A stretch of DNA of 64,000 nucleotides from Peptostreptococcaceae bacterium pGA-8 (GCA_900112915.1 FONK01000009.1:1-64000); one strand, 5' to 3'. Shown: positions 26,825 to 35,108, counted from the first letter of the stretch. The notes: generated by a model not told the origin, from the letters alone. Program-made: numbers and translations.

Positions 26825-27647
26825 AGCTGATAGACTTTTCGTGAATATGTGCAATGAAATATTACAAAATGGATTTTCTTCAGAAGGACAGATTGTAAGA
26901 GCAAGATGGGAGGATGGAGCTCCGGCCCATACCATAAAAACCTTCGGGGTAGTCAACAGATACAACTTGGCAGAGGAATTTCCCGCTCTCACTCTACGAA
27001 GGACTGCGATTAAATCTGCTGTAGACGAGTTGTTGTGGATTTGGCAAAAGAAGTCTAACAATATTAAGGATTTAAGCAGTCATATTTGGGATGAGTGGGC
27101 AGATGAAAATGGCTCAATTGGAAAGGCATACGGCTATCAAATGAGCAAAAAATATAAATTTGCTCAAGGTGAAATGGACCAGGTTGACAATGTGCTTTGG
27201 CAGCTGAAAAACACCCCTTATTCCAGACGAATAATGACAAATATATATAATTTTGCAGATTTATCAGAGATGAACCTAGAGCCTTGTGCCTACAGTGTTA
27301 CCTTTAATGTGACGGGAGATAAGCTGAACGGAATTCTACATCAGAGATCTCAAGATATTTTAGCAGCGAACAATTGGAATGTGGTCCAGTATTCTGTACT
27401 GATTCATATGATGGCTAAGGTCAGCAATTTGAAGGTAGGGGAATTGGTGCATGTAATAAGTGATGCCCATATTTATGATAGGCACGTGGATATCATAAAA
27501 GAGCTGATTGAAAGACCTGAATATCCTGCACCGAAATTTACTTTAAACCCTGATGTAAAGGACTTCTATGAATTTACAAAGGATGACATTCTGGTTGAGG
27601 ATTACCGTACAGGACCTCAAATCACAAATATTCCCATTGCAATTTAG
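26817..27647 (+). CDS. thyA: Thymidylate synthase
   Basis: A 276-residue folate-dependent thymidylate synthase, converting dUMP to dTMP with methylenetetrahydrofolate. Active-site Cys157 is in EPCAYSV; the phosphate-binding Arg residues lie in YSRRIMTNIY and QRSQDI, and NVVQYSVLIHMMA matches the nucleotide-binding helix. The residue after the catalytic Cys is Ala rather than the His of the common PCH motif, as in a divergent ThyA subgroup. The start overlaps mrnC by eight bases and folA follows 28 bases on, giving a dTMP cycle pair. Confidence 0.94.
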   Translation: MSKADRLFVNMCNEILQNGFSSEGQIVRARWEDGAPAHTIKTFGVVNRYNLAEEFPALTLRRTAIKSAVDELLWIWQKKSNNIKDLSSHIWDEWADENGSIGKAYGYQMSKKYKFAQGEMDQVDNVLWQLKNTPYSRRIMTNIYNFADLSEMNLEPCAYSVTFNVTGDKLNGILHQRSQDILAANNWNVVQYSVLIHMMAKVSNLKVGELVHVISDAHIYDRHVDIIKELIERPEYPAPKFTLNPDVKDFYEFTKDDILVEDYRTGPQITNIPIAI

Positions 27648-27675
27648 ACTGATTTAAATAGGGAGAAATTACAGG

Positions 27676-28164
27676 ATGAATATGATTTTAGCTGTAGATA
27701 AAAATTGGGCAATCGGTTGCGATGGCGGACTTTTGGTCCATTTGCCCGGAGATCTTAAGTTCTTTAAGGAACAGACTTCAGGTAAGACTGTTATCATGGG
27801 TAGAACAACTATGGAAAGCCTGCCGGGTAAGAAGCCTTTGCCGAATCGAGAAAATATTGTTATGACCAGGCAAGAAGATTTTGAAAAGGATGGCTTTAAG
27901 GTACTGAAATCAAAGGAAGCCGTACTGGATTATGTGAAGGATATTGCGGAAGACCAAGTGTTCATCATCGGTGGAGAACAAATTTACAAAAGCTTTCTAA
28001 GTGATGCGGATACAATTTACCTAACAAAAATAGACGCAGAATTTAAGGCTGACAGATATTTCGTTAACTTGGATGAAATGCCTGAATTCAAAGTCACATG
28101 GGAGAGTCGTCTGCAAGATGAAAACGGCATAGCCTACAAGTTTTATAAATACGAAAGAGTTTAA
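27676..28164 (+). CDS. folA: Dihydrofolate reductase
   Basis: A 162-residue NADPH-dependent enzyme reducing dihydrofolate made by thymidylate synthase, encoded just upstream. Landmarks are ILAVDKNWAIGCDGGLLVHLPGD at the start (split over 4-26), GKTVIMGRTTMESLPGKKPLP, and FIIGGEQIYKSFL. The active-site acidic position is Asp in HLPGDLKFF. Length is typical. Ribosome site AGGGAG lies upstream. The pairing with thyA regenerates folate for the dTMP reaction. Confidence 0.95.
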   Translation: MNMILAVDKNWAIGCDGGLLVHLPGDLKFFKEQTSGKTVIMGRTTMESLPGKKPLPNRENIVMTRQEDFEKDGFKVLKSKEAVLDYVKDIAEDQVFIIGGEQIYKSFLSDADTIYLTKIDAEFKADRYFVNLDEMPEFKVTWESRLQDENGIAYKFYKYERV

Positions 28165-28172
28165 TGAATTAA

Positions 28173-28955
28173 ATGAAGACGAAAAGATATGCAGAAAAAA
28201 GAAGGTCTTTGAATAGCGAAAGAACAGATATGGTTTTCGGAAGAAATCCGGTGGCGGAGCTCATTGACGGCAATAGACCTGTTGAGAAGATCTTCGTTGC
28301 TAAAGGGGCCGAAGGCTCCATCAAGCAAATTATTGCCAAGGCGGGAGTCAAAGGTATCCCAACGGTTCAGGTTGAGCGGGACGCCCTTGATAAGATGGCA
28401 CCCTTTGAAAATTATCAGGGAATAATTGCAATAACAGCGGCCTATGAATATAAAGAGCTTTCAGATATTTACAAAAAAGCCGAAACCTCAGGTGAACCGG
28501 TTTTCATTCTGGTTTTAGATGGCATAGAGGACCCTCATAACCTAGGTGCAATAATAAGGAGTGCTGAATGTGCCGGTGCTCACGGTGTTATAATTCCAAA
28601 ACGAAGAGCAGTCGGATTAACGGAAGTGGCTGCCAAGGCAGCGGCCGGTGCTGTGGAGCATGTGCCTTGCGTAAGAGTTACAAACATTGGAGCCACAATT
28701 GAGCAGCTTAAGAAGGATGGCCTTTGGGTAGCAGCCTGTGACATGGGCGGAGAAAATTATTTTGATGCAAACCTTACAGGTCCCATTGCCGTAGTAATCG
28801 GTAATGAGGGGAATGGCATCAGCAGACTGGTTAAGGAAAAGTGCGATTTTACCGTTTCGATGCCGCTTATGGGGCATATTAACTCCCTCAATGCATCCAA
28901 TGCGGCAGCCGTCATTTGTTATGAAATAAGACGGCAGCGAATGAAGAAAGTATAG
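28173..28955 (+). CDS. rlmB: 23S rRNA 2'-O-methyltransferase RlmB/TrmH family
   Basis: A 260-residue SPOUT methyltransferase. The N-terminal substrate-binding domain begins VFGRNPVAELIDGNRPVEKIF. SPOUT motif 1 is VLDGIEDPHNLGAIIRSAEC, motif 2 IAVVIGNEGNGIS and motif 3 MPLMGHINSLNASNAAAV, forming the SAM-binding knot. RlmB methylates G2251 of 23S rRNA; other members of the family target nearby sites, so exact specificity is inferred. It lies eight bases after folA and ends the operon, which borders the AT-rich accessory region. Confidence 0.92.
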   Translation: MKTKRYAEKRRSLNSERTDMVFGRNPVAELIDGNRPVEKIFVAKGAEGSIKQIIAKAGVKGIPTVQVERDALDKMAPFENYQGIIAITAAYEYKELSDIYKKAETSGEPVFILVLDGIEDPHNLGAIIRSAECAGAHGVIIPKRRAVGLTEVAAKAAAGAVEHVPCVRVTNIGATIEQLKKDGLWVAACDMGGENYFDANLTGPIAVVIGNEGNGISRLVKEKCDFTVSMPLMGHINSLNASNAAAVICYEIRRQRMKKV

Positions 28956-29052
28956 ATAGTATAATTATGTTATGGAAGTAAATTCGTGATATTGTGGTAT
29001 CTCTGGTAACGGGAGACAAAGGAAAATACAAAAGGACTTTAGAGGTAGAATC

Positions 29053-29319
29053 ATGAAAGATAAACTATATAAAGCTTATGTACTTTTACATAATCTACTA
29101 ATTGTTACTACTGTTATAGTAAATAGGCGATACTTTGATTTGCATAAATTCAATGTATCTTTTGATGCAATTTCTATCTTAATGATAATAGCAATAGCTA
29201 TTAACTATTGGTTTATATTTAAAAATAAGCTTAGCGATAAAAATGCATCAAGCGTATCGACTGCTCTTATTACAATGAATATATGCAGTTGGATTTTATT
29301 AATAGTACATTTAAAATAA
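29053..29319 (+). CDS. Small membrane protein, unknown
   Basis: An 88-residue hydrophobic protein with three predicted helices (about 8-24, 37-55, 69-86), a basic first loop (NRRYFDLHKF) and no recognisable family. AGAGGT precedes the ATG. Base composition is much more AT-rich than the upstream rlmB operon, so I place the start of the accessory region just before this gene. It may be paired with the next small membrane protein. Confidence 0.55.
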   Translation: MKDKLYKAYVLLHNLLIVTTVIVNRRYFDLHKFNVSFDAISILMIIAIAINYWFIFKNKLSDKNASSVSTALITMNICSWILLIVHLK

Positions 29320-29345
29320 AAAGTTATAGCTAGAGTTTGTAAAGA

Positions 29346-29633
29346 ATGGATGCAATACGAATCAGTAGGTACATACTAATGAATATTTTTAATAATGTGA
29401 AGAATCCCATGCTATATGCAGTATCACTAGTGTACTGTTTGTTTCAGAGCTTTGCTTTCGGCATGGATGTTATGCATATAGCAAATTTAAAACAACTTAT
29501 TATGTATAACTCAATTCCCGTTATTTTGTTGCTATCTATAAATTTCTATGTAAACCATAATAAACAAAATAATGGAGTTTTCTTAATACTATATTGGTGT
29601 ATGATAGTATTTTTAGTTAGAAGCTTAATATAG
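29346..29633 (+). CDS. Small membrane protein, unknown
   Basis: A 95-residue hydrophobic protein, with helices at about 18-37, 52-68 and 76-94. I do not recognise a family. The ATG at 29346 has a weak AAAGAATG context; the ATG at 29379 is a possible alternative start. AT-rich, like its upstream neighbour, and followed by a strong terminator, so both may form a two-gene unit of foreign origin. Confidence 0.5.
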   Translation: MDAIRISRYILMNIFNNVKNPMLYAVSLVYCLFQSFAFGMDVMHIANLKQLIMYNSIPVILLLSINFYVNHNKQNNGVFLILYWCMIVFLVRSLI

Positions 29634-29634
29634 G

Positions 29635-29661
29635 AGAAGCCGGAGCAAAACTCCGGCTTCT
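29635..29661 (+). terminator. Terminator after the small membrane protein pair
   Basis: A perfect 11-bp stem (AGAAGCCGGAG at 29635-29645, CTCCGGCTTCT at 29651-29661) with loop CAAAA. The T tract is poor (ATTATTG). Confidence 0.75.
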
Positions 29662-29692
29662 ATTATTGACACCATCCTTGCGATAAATTCAT

Positions 29693-29721
29693 TTGACAAT
29701 TTGACCGATTTATAGTAGGAT
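29693..29721 (+). promoter_or_regulatory. Promoter of tRNA-Thr
   Basis: Perfect TTGACA (29693-29698), 17 bases, TAGGAT (29716-29721), about 32 bases before the tRNA. Confidence 0.65.
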
Positions 29722-29753
29722 TACAGTGATTAGGGATTTTACCCAATAAACAT

Positions 29754-29830
29754 GCTGTTGTAGCTCAGTCGGTAGAGCACTTCCTTGGTAAGGAAGAGGT
29801 TCGGCAGTTCAAGCCTGCTCAACAGCTCCA
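29754..29830 (+). tRNA. tRNA-Thr (anticodon GGT)
   Basis: A 77-base cloverleaf. Acceptor GCTGTTG pairs with CAACAGC, the D arm is GCTC/GAGC, anticodon stem CTTCC/GGAAG with loop TTGGTAA, T arm GGCAG/CTGCT with loop TTCAAGC, and CCA is encoded. The variable loop (AGGTTC) has six bases rather than the usual five. It reads ACC and ACT codons. It borders the recombinase-containing AT-rich region, but no duplicate of its 3' end is visible at the far side. Confidence 0.95.
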
Positions 29831-29874
29831 AATATTTTAATAGAGATTATTTAAAGGAGAGATTCAGAGTTAGA

Positions 29875-29920
29875 AAAGTCTAACATTATTGACAGTCAAA
29901 GTCTACTTTTTTTTGACAGT
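29875..29920. repeat. Imperfect tandem repeat next to the serine recombinase
   Basis: Two copies of about 22 bases share AAAGTCTA at the left and TTGACAGT at the right (29875-29896 and 29898-29920). They lie between tRNA-Thr and the 3' end of the small serine recombinase gene and could be recombinase binding subsites, which is only an inference. Confidence 0.5.
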
Positions 29921-29951
29921 TTCTTAAAATTCTGTTTACGATTTTAAATTT

Positions 29952-29976
29952 GAACCTTATGGTAGGTTCTTTTTTT
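29952..29976 (+). terminator. Terminator downstream of tRNA-Thr
   Basis: Stem GAACCT (29952-29957) / AGGTTC (29964-29969) followed by seven T on the plus strand. Confidence 0.7.
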
Positions 29977-30574
29977 ATCTTGTATATCCTTTTTCTTTTA
30001 ACCATTTGGAAAAGGTAGTATGACTGATATTAAGCAACTTAGCTCCTGCTCTTATGCTGATTTCATGATTTCTCCACTTTTTTGCGATCTTATCAAAGTC
30101 TTCAGGAATTTCTATCTTGCTTCTACCGAATTTCACACCTCGTTTCTTTGCTTCTTTTATGCCCTCCATTTGTCTTTGATGGGTATTTTCTCTTTCTATC
30201 TGAGCTACATAGGATAAAATTTGTAATACTATATCAGCGATGAACTTCCCCGTTACATCACAAGGATTTGTTCTTGTATCGAGAAGGGGAAAATCTAAAA
30301 CAATTATGTCTGCATTTTTCTCTTTGGTAATAACATTCCATTCTTTAATGATTTCATCGTAATTTCTTCCCAGTCTGTCTATGGATTTTATATAGACTTC
30401 ATCTCCTGCTTTAAGCTTTTTTACAAGTTGTTTATATTTTTTACGGTTAAAATCTTTACCACTCGCCTTGTCAATATATATTTTTTTCATTTCTATATCC
30501 TCTTTCAAAATAGCGGTTAATTGTCTATCTATATTCTGTTCTTTTGTCGACACTCGTATGTACCCATACTTCAT
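29975..30574 (-). CDS. Small serine recombinase (resolvase/invertase)
   Basis: A 199-residue site-specific recombinase. Ser9 in YGYIRVSTKEQ is the nucleophile; conserved Arg residues are in SIDRLGRN (around 64-71) and QIERENTHQRQ. The long E helix is followed by KKRGVKFGRSKI and a C-terminal helix-turn-helix (ISIRAGAKLLNISHTTFSKW). Length and order match resolvases and invertases of transposons and plasmids. A purine-rich ribosome site (GAGGGATA) lies upstream of the ATG. It may act on nearby repeats or be cargo of the element. Confidence 0.92.
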   Translation of the reverse strand: MKYGYIRVSTKEQNIDRQLTAILKEDIEMKKIYIDKASGKDFNRKKYKQLVKKLKAGDEVYIKSIDRLGRNYDEIIKEWNVITKEKNADIIVLDFPLLDTRTNPCDVTGKFIADIVLQILSYVAQIERENTHQRQMEGIKEAKKRGVKFGRSKIEIPEDFDKIAKKWRNHEISIRAGAKLLNISHTTFSKWLKEKGYTR

Positions 30575-30645
30575 CTATATCCCTCCGTTTCTTTTATACA
30601 AATGTTATATGGATACCTTAACTAAACTTATTTCTTTAAATATGC

Positions 30646-30685
30646 AAAAAAGCCTTTTGGATTTACCTATCCTCAAGGCTTTTTT
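30646..30685. terminator. Bidirectional terminator between recombinase and AbiEii
   Basis: A perfect 11-bp stem (AAAAAAGCCTT at 30646-30656, AAGGCTTTTTT at 30675-30685) with an inner GGAT/ATCC pairing. A and T tracts on both sides allow either direction; on the minus strand it follows abiEii. Confidence 0.75.
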
Positions 30686-30707
30686 CGAGATTAAATTATT
30701 CGATATA

Positions 30708-31640
30708 TTAAAGTTCTCTATCTTCCTTTGACAATTTATTGATTATAGGCGTATCACTTTCTTGAAGCTGCCTAATATTTTCTAATACCGATGGTTTTTC
30801 TACATCCAATTTTGCTTCTGATGATAATTTTCTAATTGACCACATAACCTCATTCCAACTATGCTCCTGTGCATACTTGAATTTACTTTGATATACATCC
30901 CATAAAGATTTAATATTTTTATCATTTTCTATTGCATTTAATATTTCCTCAGCATTTTCAACTAACTTCAGACTCCCTCTTTTTGTCATGGTTCTTTTAA
31001 GTGCAGTTTCTATCACATTGAAATCTATCGGTTGTGATTTTAAGAGAATATGAATATCATAAAAATCTCTCATTCTTGTATTTGTTACAGACCTTGAAAT
31101 AATTGTTTCAAGTTTTTCTGCTAAAACTGTCTCAATCGGATAAGTCATAATAGGGATTGTTCTATCCTCAAACATCAATTTATATGAATAGGATATTTCT
31201 CTTGGAGTAATAACATCACCTGTAGAAATATCAATTTTCAAAGGAATAACAGCTCCGTCTATTAGGGCATCCATGCTGAATCGTATCCCTGAATATTCTG
31301 CTTCATCCATAATTTCTGATACTTTTTTAATTTGAAATTTCACATTATCATCTAAATCTATATTTGAAATTTCTTTAATAACACGCTCCATATCGCTCTG
31401 TATTACAGAAATCCCCTTAATTGTGGTATCAATATCCATTGTAGCTCTTGACTCTACTCCTACAAAAGCTGATACCAGCATCCCGCCTTTTAGGATAAAG
31501 CAGCTATTATACTTGGATTGAGATACCCTCTCTAAAAAACGCTCCATCATATATTTTCTAATCAATACATGAGCTTCTATTCCACTGGCTTTTGATAGAT
31601 TTTTTATTAAATCTTTCAATTGTCTTGACGAACGAATCAT
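30708..31640 (-). CDS. abiEii: AbiEii-type nucleotidyltransferase toxin
   Basis: A 310-residue toxin of the AbiEii/AbiGii nucleotidyltransferase family. The nucleotidyltransferase signature is FILKGGMLVSAFVG followed by SRATMDIDTT, with Gly-Gly and the paired Asp residues for metal binding; the second motif is TNTRMRDFYDIHILL. Related toxins transfer nucleotides to tRNA acceptor ends and block translation after phage infection. The start overlaps the abiEi stop by a base, so the two are coupled. It looks full-length. Type IV or type II behaviour cannot be decided from sequence. Confidence 0.92.
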   Translation of the reverse strand: MIRSSRQLKDLIKNLSKASGIEAHVLIRKYMMERFLERVSQSKYNSCFILKGGMLVSAFVGVESRATMDIDTTIKGISVIQSDMERVIKEISNIDLDDNVKFQIKKVSEIMDEAEYSGIRFSMDALIDGAVIPLKIDISTGDVITPREISYSYKLMFEDRTIPIMTYPIETVLAEKLETIISRSVTNTRMRDFYDIHILLKSQPIDFNVIETALKRTMTKRGSLKLVENAEEILNAIENDKNIKSLWDVYQSKFKYAQEHSWNEVMWSIRKLSSEAKLDVEKPSVLENIRQLQESDTPIINKLSKEDREL

Positions 31641-32233
31641 TACAATAACACCTCCAAATATTTATTTAAGATACGATTTACTCTAAGTTTTTCTGCATAT
31701 TCCATAAGCAAATGTAGATTTCTATCTTTACGACCAATATACGCTTTCATTGCATCTTGAAAAATTTGAACTTCAATAGATGAACGATTACGAATTAAAT
31801 CGCAAATGCTGCGCTCAGGATTATAAATTGCAACCTCATTTCCAAAAGGCGTTTTTACATTAATTCTTCCAAGCTCAAACAGTTCCTTTTTAATCGAGTA
31901 AACTCTTATATCATCTTTTCTTAAATGAGTTGCGTTATATCCCGTTTTAACCGTAACTGAATAGTTAATAGGCTCCTGCACCGTCATATCAAGTAAAAAT
32001 AAAGCCGTATCATGAGAAAAAATCGTCTTAGGACATCTAAGCTGAAGTATATATAACCTGTCTTCCCATACATCCGGAGAACAATAAATCCCATGTGAAA
32101 CACGCTCATAATTATATTTTTCTACGAAAGCAGCCAATGTTGGTTTGGAAATACCTTTTTCAAGTACCACTGAAGTTTGAATAATTCCATTATTTTCTTT
32201 TGCAATATCTTGAATTTCTTTAAATTGATTCAT
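31640..32233 (-). CDS. abiEi: AbiEi-type antitoxin and autorepressor
   Basis: A 197-residue antitoxin. The N-terminal winged helix (MNQFKEIQDIAKENNGIIQT ... LEKGISKPTLAAFVEKYNYE) is the AbiEi_4-type DNA-binding domain, followed by YERVSHGIYCSPD and the C-terminal domain with PERSICDLIRNRS. AbiEi proteins bind inverted repeats at their own promoter and counter the toxin through the C-terminal domain. I use the ATG at 32233, eight bases after AAAGGAG, not the GTG at 32251. An inverted repeat lies directly upstream. Confidence 0.92.
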   Translation of the reverse strand: MNQFKEIQDIAKENNGIIQTSVVLEKGISKPTLAAFVEKYNYERVSHGIYCSPDVWEDRLYILQLRCPKTIFSHDTALFLLDMTVQEPINYSVTVKTGYNATHLRKDDIRVYSIKKELFELGRINVKTPFGNEVAIYNPERSICDLIRNRSSIEVQIFQDAMKAYIGRKDRNLHLLMEYAEKLRVNRILNKYLEVLL

Positions 32234-32245
32234 TGTTCTCACTCC

Positions 32246-32281
32246 TTTCACGCTTATATTATATATTATATGAGCGTGAAA
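32246..32281 (-). promoter_or_regulatory. Operator-like inverted repeat and promoter of abiEi-abiEii
   Basis: Perfect 9-bp arms TTTCACGCT (32246-32254) and AGCGTGAAA (32273-32281) flank an 18-base AT core that contains two minus-strand TATAAT sequences. The arms enclose the -10 region, as expected for AbiEi autorepression, and one arm overlaps the abiEi ribosome site. Confidence 0.75.
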
Positions 32282-32340
32282 GTAAATATGTTCATGTTCT
32301 TAAAATTAACTACTATCTCTTTTAATGCCGCAATTTTAAT

Positions 32341-33330
32341 TCATTTATTACATTTTTCTTTTAGCTTTTTCATATACCTTTTCTTTAATAGCTTTGAAGT
32401 TTTTTCCTGTTGCTCTTTTGATGTAGAATACACCTTTTTAATAAATTCTTCTTCGTTTAGCTTCACATATTCGCTTACTTCCTGTATGGTTTCCAATACT
32501 AACTTTGTCAGAACATCACTTCGGATATAGTGAGATGAGCATTCTTTTTGAAAATTTGTCCTTGCCAAGTTATAGGTTGAGCAAATATATTCATCTTTCG
32601 GAGAACGCCTTTTATCTGTTTTTCTTCCTAACCAATCTCTTTTATATCCGGCTTTCCCACGATGGTTATACATTTTTGCTCCGCAGTCAGCACAATACAC
32701 AAGTCCGGTTAACGGATTTGCTTTTCCCGTACTATCTGTTCTTCTTGTTACCCTTCTTAGCTTTTGAACAGTATTAAAGGTTTCTTCATCAATAACCCAT
32801 TTGCTTGGATTGTCTTTATCCTTACGATAGCCATATATAGCATGGTTTGATGTATGATGTTCTCCCTCCATTCCTCTTGACTTTAATACCGTCTTTATCT
32901 TTTTACTGGAATCTCTGATATACCATTCGTTCATGATGTTTAAAAACGGGGCAAATTCTGCACTTTCAGTTTTATTGCTGTCAACACTGTTTGCAACAGC
33001 TATAAAATGGACTCCCTTTTCTCTAAACATCACTTCGGTATAAAAGCCTACCTGAAGATAGTCACGACCGACACGACTCATATCCTTAACTATCACAGTA
33101 TCTATGATGTTATTTTCCACTCCCTCAATGAGTTTCTTCCAAGATGGTCTGTCAAATGAACCTCCTGAATATCCGTCATCTGTAAAGTGCATGATATTTG
33201 TATAGCCGTTTTTATTAGCATAATCTTCAAGCATTTTCTTTCGGTTTATAATTGAGTTACTGTCCCCTACCATTTCATCATCACGAGAAAGTCTTTCGTA
33301 GAGAGCAGTTATTTTTTTGTTTGTAGCCAT
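32341..33330 (-). pseudogene. Large serine recombinase with apparent in-frame internal deletion
   Basis: A 329-residue relative of TnpX/TndX-type recombinases, which are usually 500 residues or more. The N-terminal catalytic domain is intact (Ser15 in YERLSRDDEM; TDDGYSGGSFDRP; KDMSRVGRDYL). The linker reaches HAIYGYRKDKDNPSKWVIDEE at about residue 183, then jumps directly to TFNTVQKLRR and the zinc ribbon (Cys213, 216, 250, 264). In full-length relatives about 80-100 residues of the recombinase domain lie between these points. The C-terminus is also short and ends in a Lys-rich run. It is open and could be translated, but integration activity is doubtful. Confidence 0.72.
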
Positions 33331-33644
33331 TGACTTTTCCCCCTTTTTATTTTTCTAATCTACACTTCATAGAATATAACCTCAGCACATTAATTATGTT
33401 CTTAAAAAAGTTCAATATTTCCTCATATAAATTTCAATAATCACTTGAAAAACACTGTCAAAGAGGTTACAATATGGTCAAGATTGTTAAAAAGTTGGCA
33501 AGCAAATGTATAACTCAATATCTGCTACCTACAACATCTTAAGCAGCTTATTATATTTTGCCGCCTTAGTCTCTTTAACAAACAGCTGATTTTAAGTTGA
33601 TAAAATTTAGAAAATTTAGAAAGTTTTGAAAGTGAGGAGTCCCT
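33331..33644. other. Intergenic region at the right edge of the accessory block
   Basis: These 314 bases have no ORF with a ribosome site. They hold the promoter of the recombinase (reading left), the promoter for the CoA-transferase (33445-33473) and its leader of about 165 bases. No copy of the tRNA-Thr end beyond AACAGCT is present. Confidence 0.6.
33445..33473 (+). promoter_or_regulatory. Promoter of the CoA-transferase gene
   Basis: TTGAAA (33445-33450), 17 bases, TACAAT (33468-33473). The gene starts about 170 bases downstream, leaving a long untranslated leader with no obvious terminator. Confidence 0.5.
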
Positions 33645-35003
33645 ATGTATAGATTAGACGAAATCTTTAAAATCTATCAAGAGAAGCTTATAACTGCAGA
33701 TGAAGCTGCTGCAATGGTTGAACCGAATAACCGAATCCATTTCGGCTTGGGGCTGGGAGTTGTTAAAGACCTTGACGCTGCCCTTGCAAGACGTGCAGAT
33801 ACCCTAAGGGGCGTTGAAGTTGTCAGCACAGTTGGTATTCAGCAGGATTTTTTACATTTATATAAGGCCGGGCAAAGTCTGGATAACGTTAGATTTGCAT
33901 CAGCTCATTACAATGGCTTTGACAGAAAAATGGCTGTAAATGACAAATGCTGGTATATCCCGATGAATTTCAACGAATTGCCAAGCTATTGGGATCAGAA
34001 CGACTGCCAAGTTGACATTGCAATGCTACAAGTTGGCCCTATGGATAAGTACGGAAACTTCAACTTGGGACCTCAGGTATCCGACATTTGGGGAGTTCTA
34101 AAAAGCGCAAAAATGGTAATTGTTGAAGTCAACACCAAGATGCCAAGAACCCACGGTGTAGAAAACACAATTAACCTTGCTGATATTGACTTTGTCGTTG
34201 AAGGAAGCAACACAGAAATGGCACAAATTCCTCCGGGAAAGGCCAGTGAAATCGATAAAAAAATCGCTTCCTTTGTTGTAGAAAAAATCAGGGACAACAG
34301 CACGCTACAGCTGGGTATCGGCGCTCTGCCGTCAACAATCGGCACACTTCTGGCAGAATCCGATGTAAAGGATATCAGCGGTCACACAGAAATGCTTGTA
34401 GATGGATACCTGGAACTGTACAAAGCCGGAAAGCTGACCAACAAAAAAGCCGTAAATCCTGGTAAGCTGGTTTATGCATTTGCCGGCGGTAGTCAAGACT
34501 TATACGACTTCATTGATGACAATCCTATCTGCCATGTCGCTCCTGTAGACTATGTAAACAATCAGGGAGTAATTGCAAGCATGGACAACTTTGTATCTGT
34601 AAACAGCTGTATCAAGGTTGACCTATTCGGACAAATTTGTTCTGAGACCAGCAACCATATGCATATAAGCGGAACCGGCGGTCAGCTGGACTTCGTACAG
34701 GGAGCATACCATTCAAAGGGCGGACAGAGCTTTATTTGTACTCCTTCAACAAGGAAATTCCCTGATGGAAAGGTTCGCTCACTGATATTGCCATCCATGA
34801 TTGCAGGATATGTAGTTACTACACCACGAACATGTACTCATTGGGTAGTCACCGAATTCGGGGCAGTTAACCTAAAGGGAAAATCAACCTGGCAGAGAGC
34901 CGAAGCCCTCATAAGCATTGCCCATCCTGACTTCCAAGAATATTTAATCGGTATGGCAGAGAAAATCGGTATTTGGCGAACTACAAGTAAATGTACTTTA
35001 TAG
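33645..35003 (+). CDS. 4-Hydroxybutyrate/butyryl-CoA:acetate CoA-transferase family protein
   Basis: A 452-residue class I CoA-transferase of the acetyl-CoA hydrolase/4-hydroxybutyrate CoA-transferase family. The likely catalytic Glu249 is in SGHTEMLVDG; LQLGIGALPSTIG and the SCIKVDLFGQICSE segment bind CoA and carboxylate. In anaerobes such enzymes produce butyrate from butyryl-CoA and acetate or activate 4-hydroxybutyrate; the sequence does not choose between them. GTGAGGAG precedes the ATG. It has its own promoter and appears monocistronic. A short C-terminal tail (RTTSKCTL) goes beyond the usual family end. Confidence 0.88.
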   Translation: MYRLDEIFKIYQEKLITADEAAAMVEPNNRIHFGLGLGVVKDLDAALARRADTLRGVEVVSTVGIQQDFLHLYKAGQSLDNVRFASAHYNGFDRKMAVNDKCWYIPMNFNELPSYWDQNDCQVDIAMLQVGPMDKYGNFNLGPQVSDIWGVLKSAKMVIVEVNTKMPRTHGVENTINLADIDFVVEGSNTEMAQIPPGKASEIDKKIASFVVEKIRDNSTLQLGIGALPSTIGTLLAESDVKDISGHTEMLVDGYLELYKAGKLTNKKAVNPGKLVYAFAGGSQDLYDFIDDNPICHVAPVDYVNNQGVIASMDNFVSVNSCIKVDLFGQICSETSNHMHISGTGGQLDFVQGAYHSKGGQSFICTPSTRKFPDGKVRSLILPSMIAGYVVTTPRTCTHWVVTEFGAVNLKGKSTWQRAEALISIAHPDFQEYLIGMAEKIGIWRTTSKCTL

Positions 35004-35056
35004 TGAATTTTTTAAAAAACATCTACCATATCTTGTGTTTATGTGTTATAATGAAT

Positions 35057-35095
35057 CTCACAGCTGAATAGGCTTTCAGCCAGTTGATTTGTGAG
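35057..35095 (+). promoter_or_regulatory. Leader hairpin covering a ribosome site
   Basis: CTCACA (35057-35062) pairs with TGTGAG (35090-35095), whose last bases belong to the GAGGAGA ribosome site of the next gene. A stacked inner stem GCTGAA/TTCAGC (35063-35080) extends it. TATAAT at 35047-35052 just upstream would start the transcript near the hairpin. Confidence 0.5.
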
Positions 35096-35108
35096 GAGAT
35101 ATGGAGAA

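Noticed and set aside
29754-33644. tRNA-Thr 3' end as attachment site with a direct repeat at the other edge of the block
   Set aside because: Only AACAGCT recurs near 33590; that is too short, and the recombinases are of the serine type, which do not usually use tRNA 3' ends.
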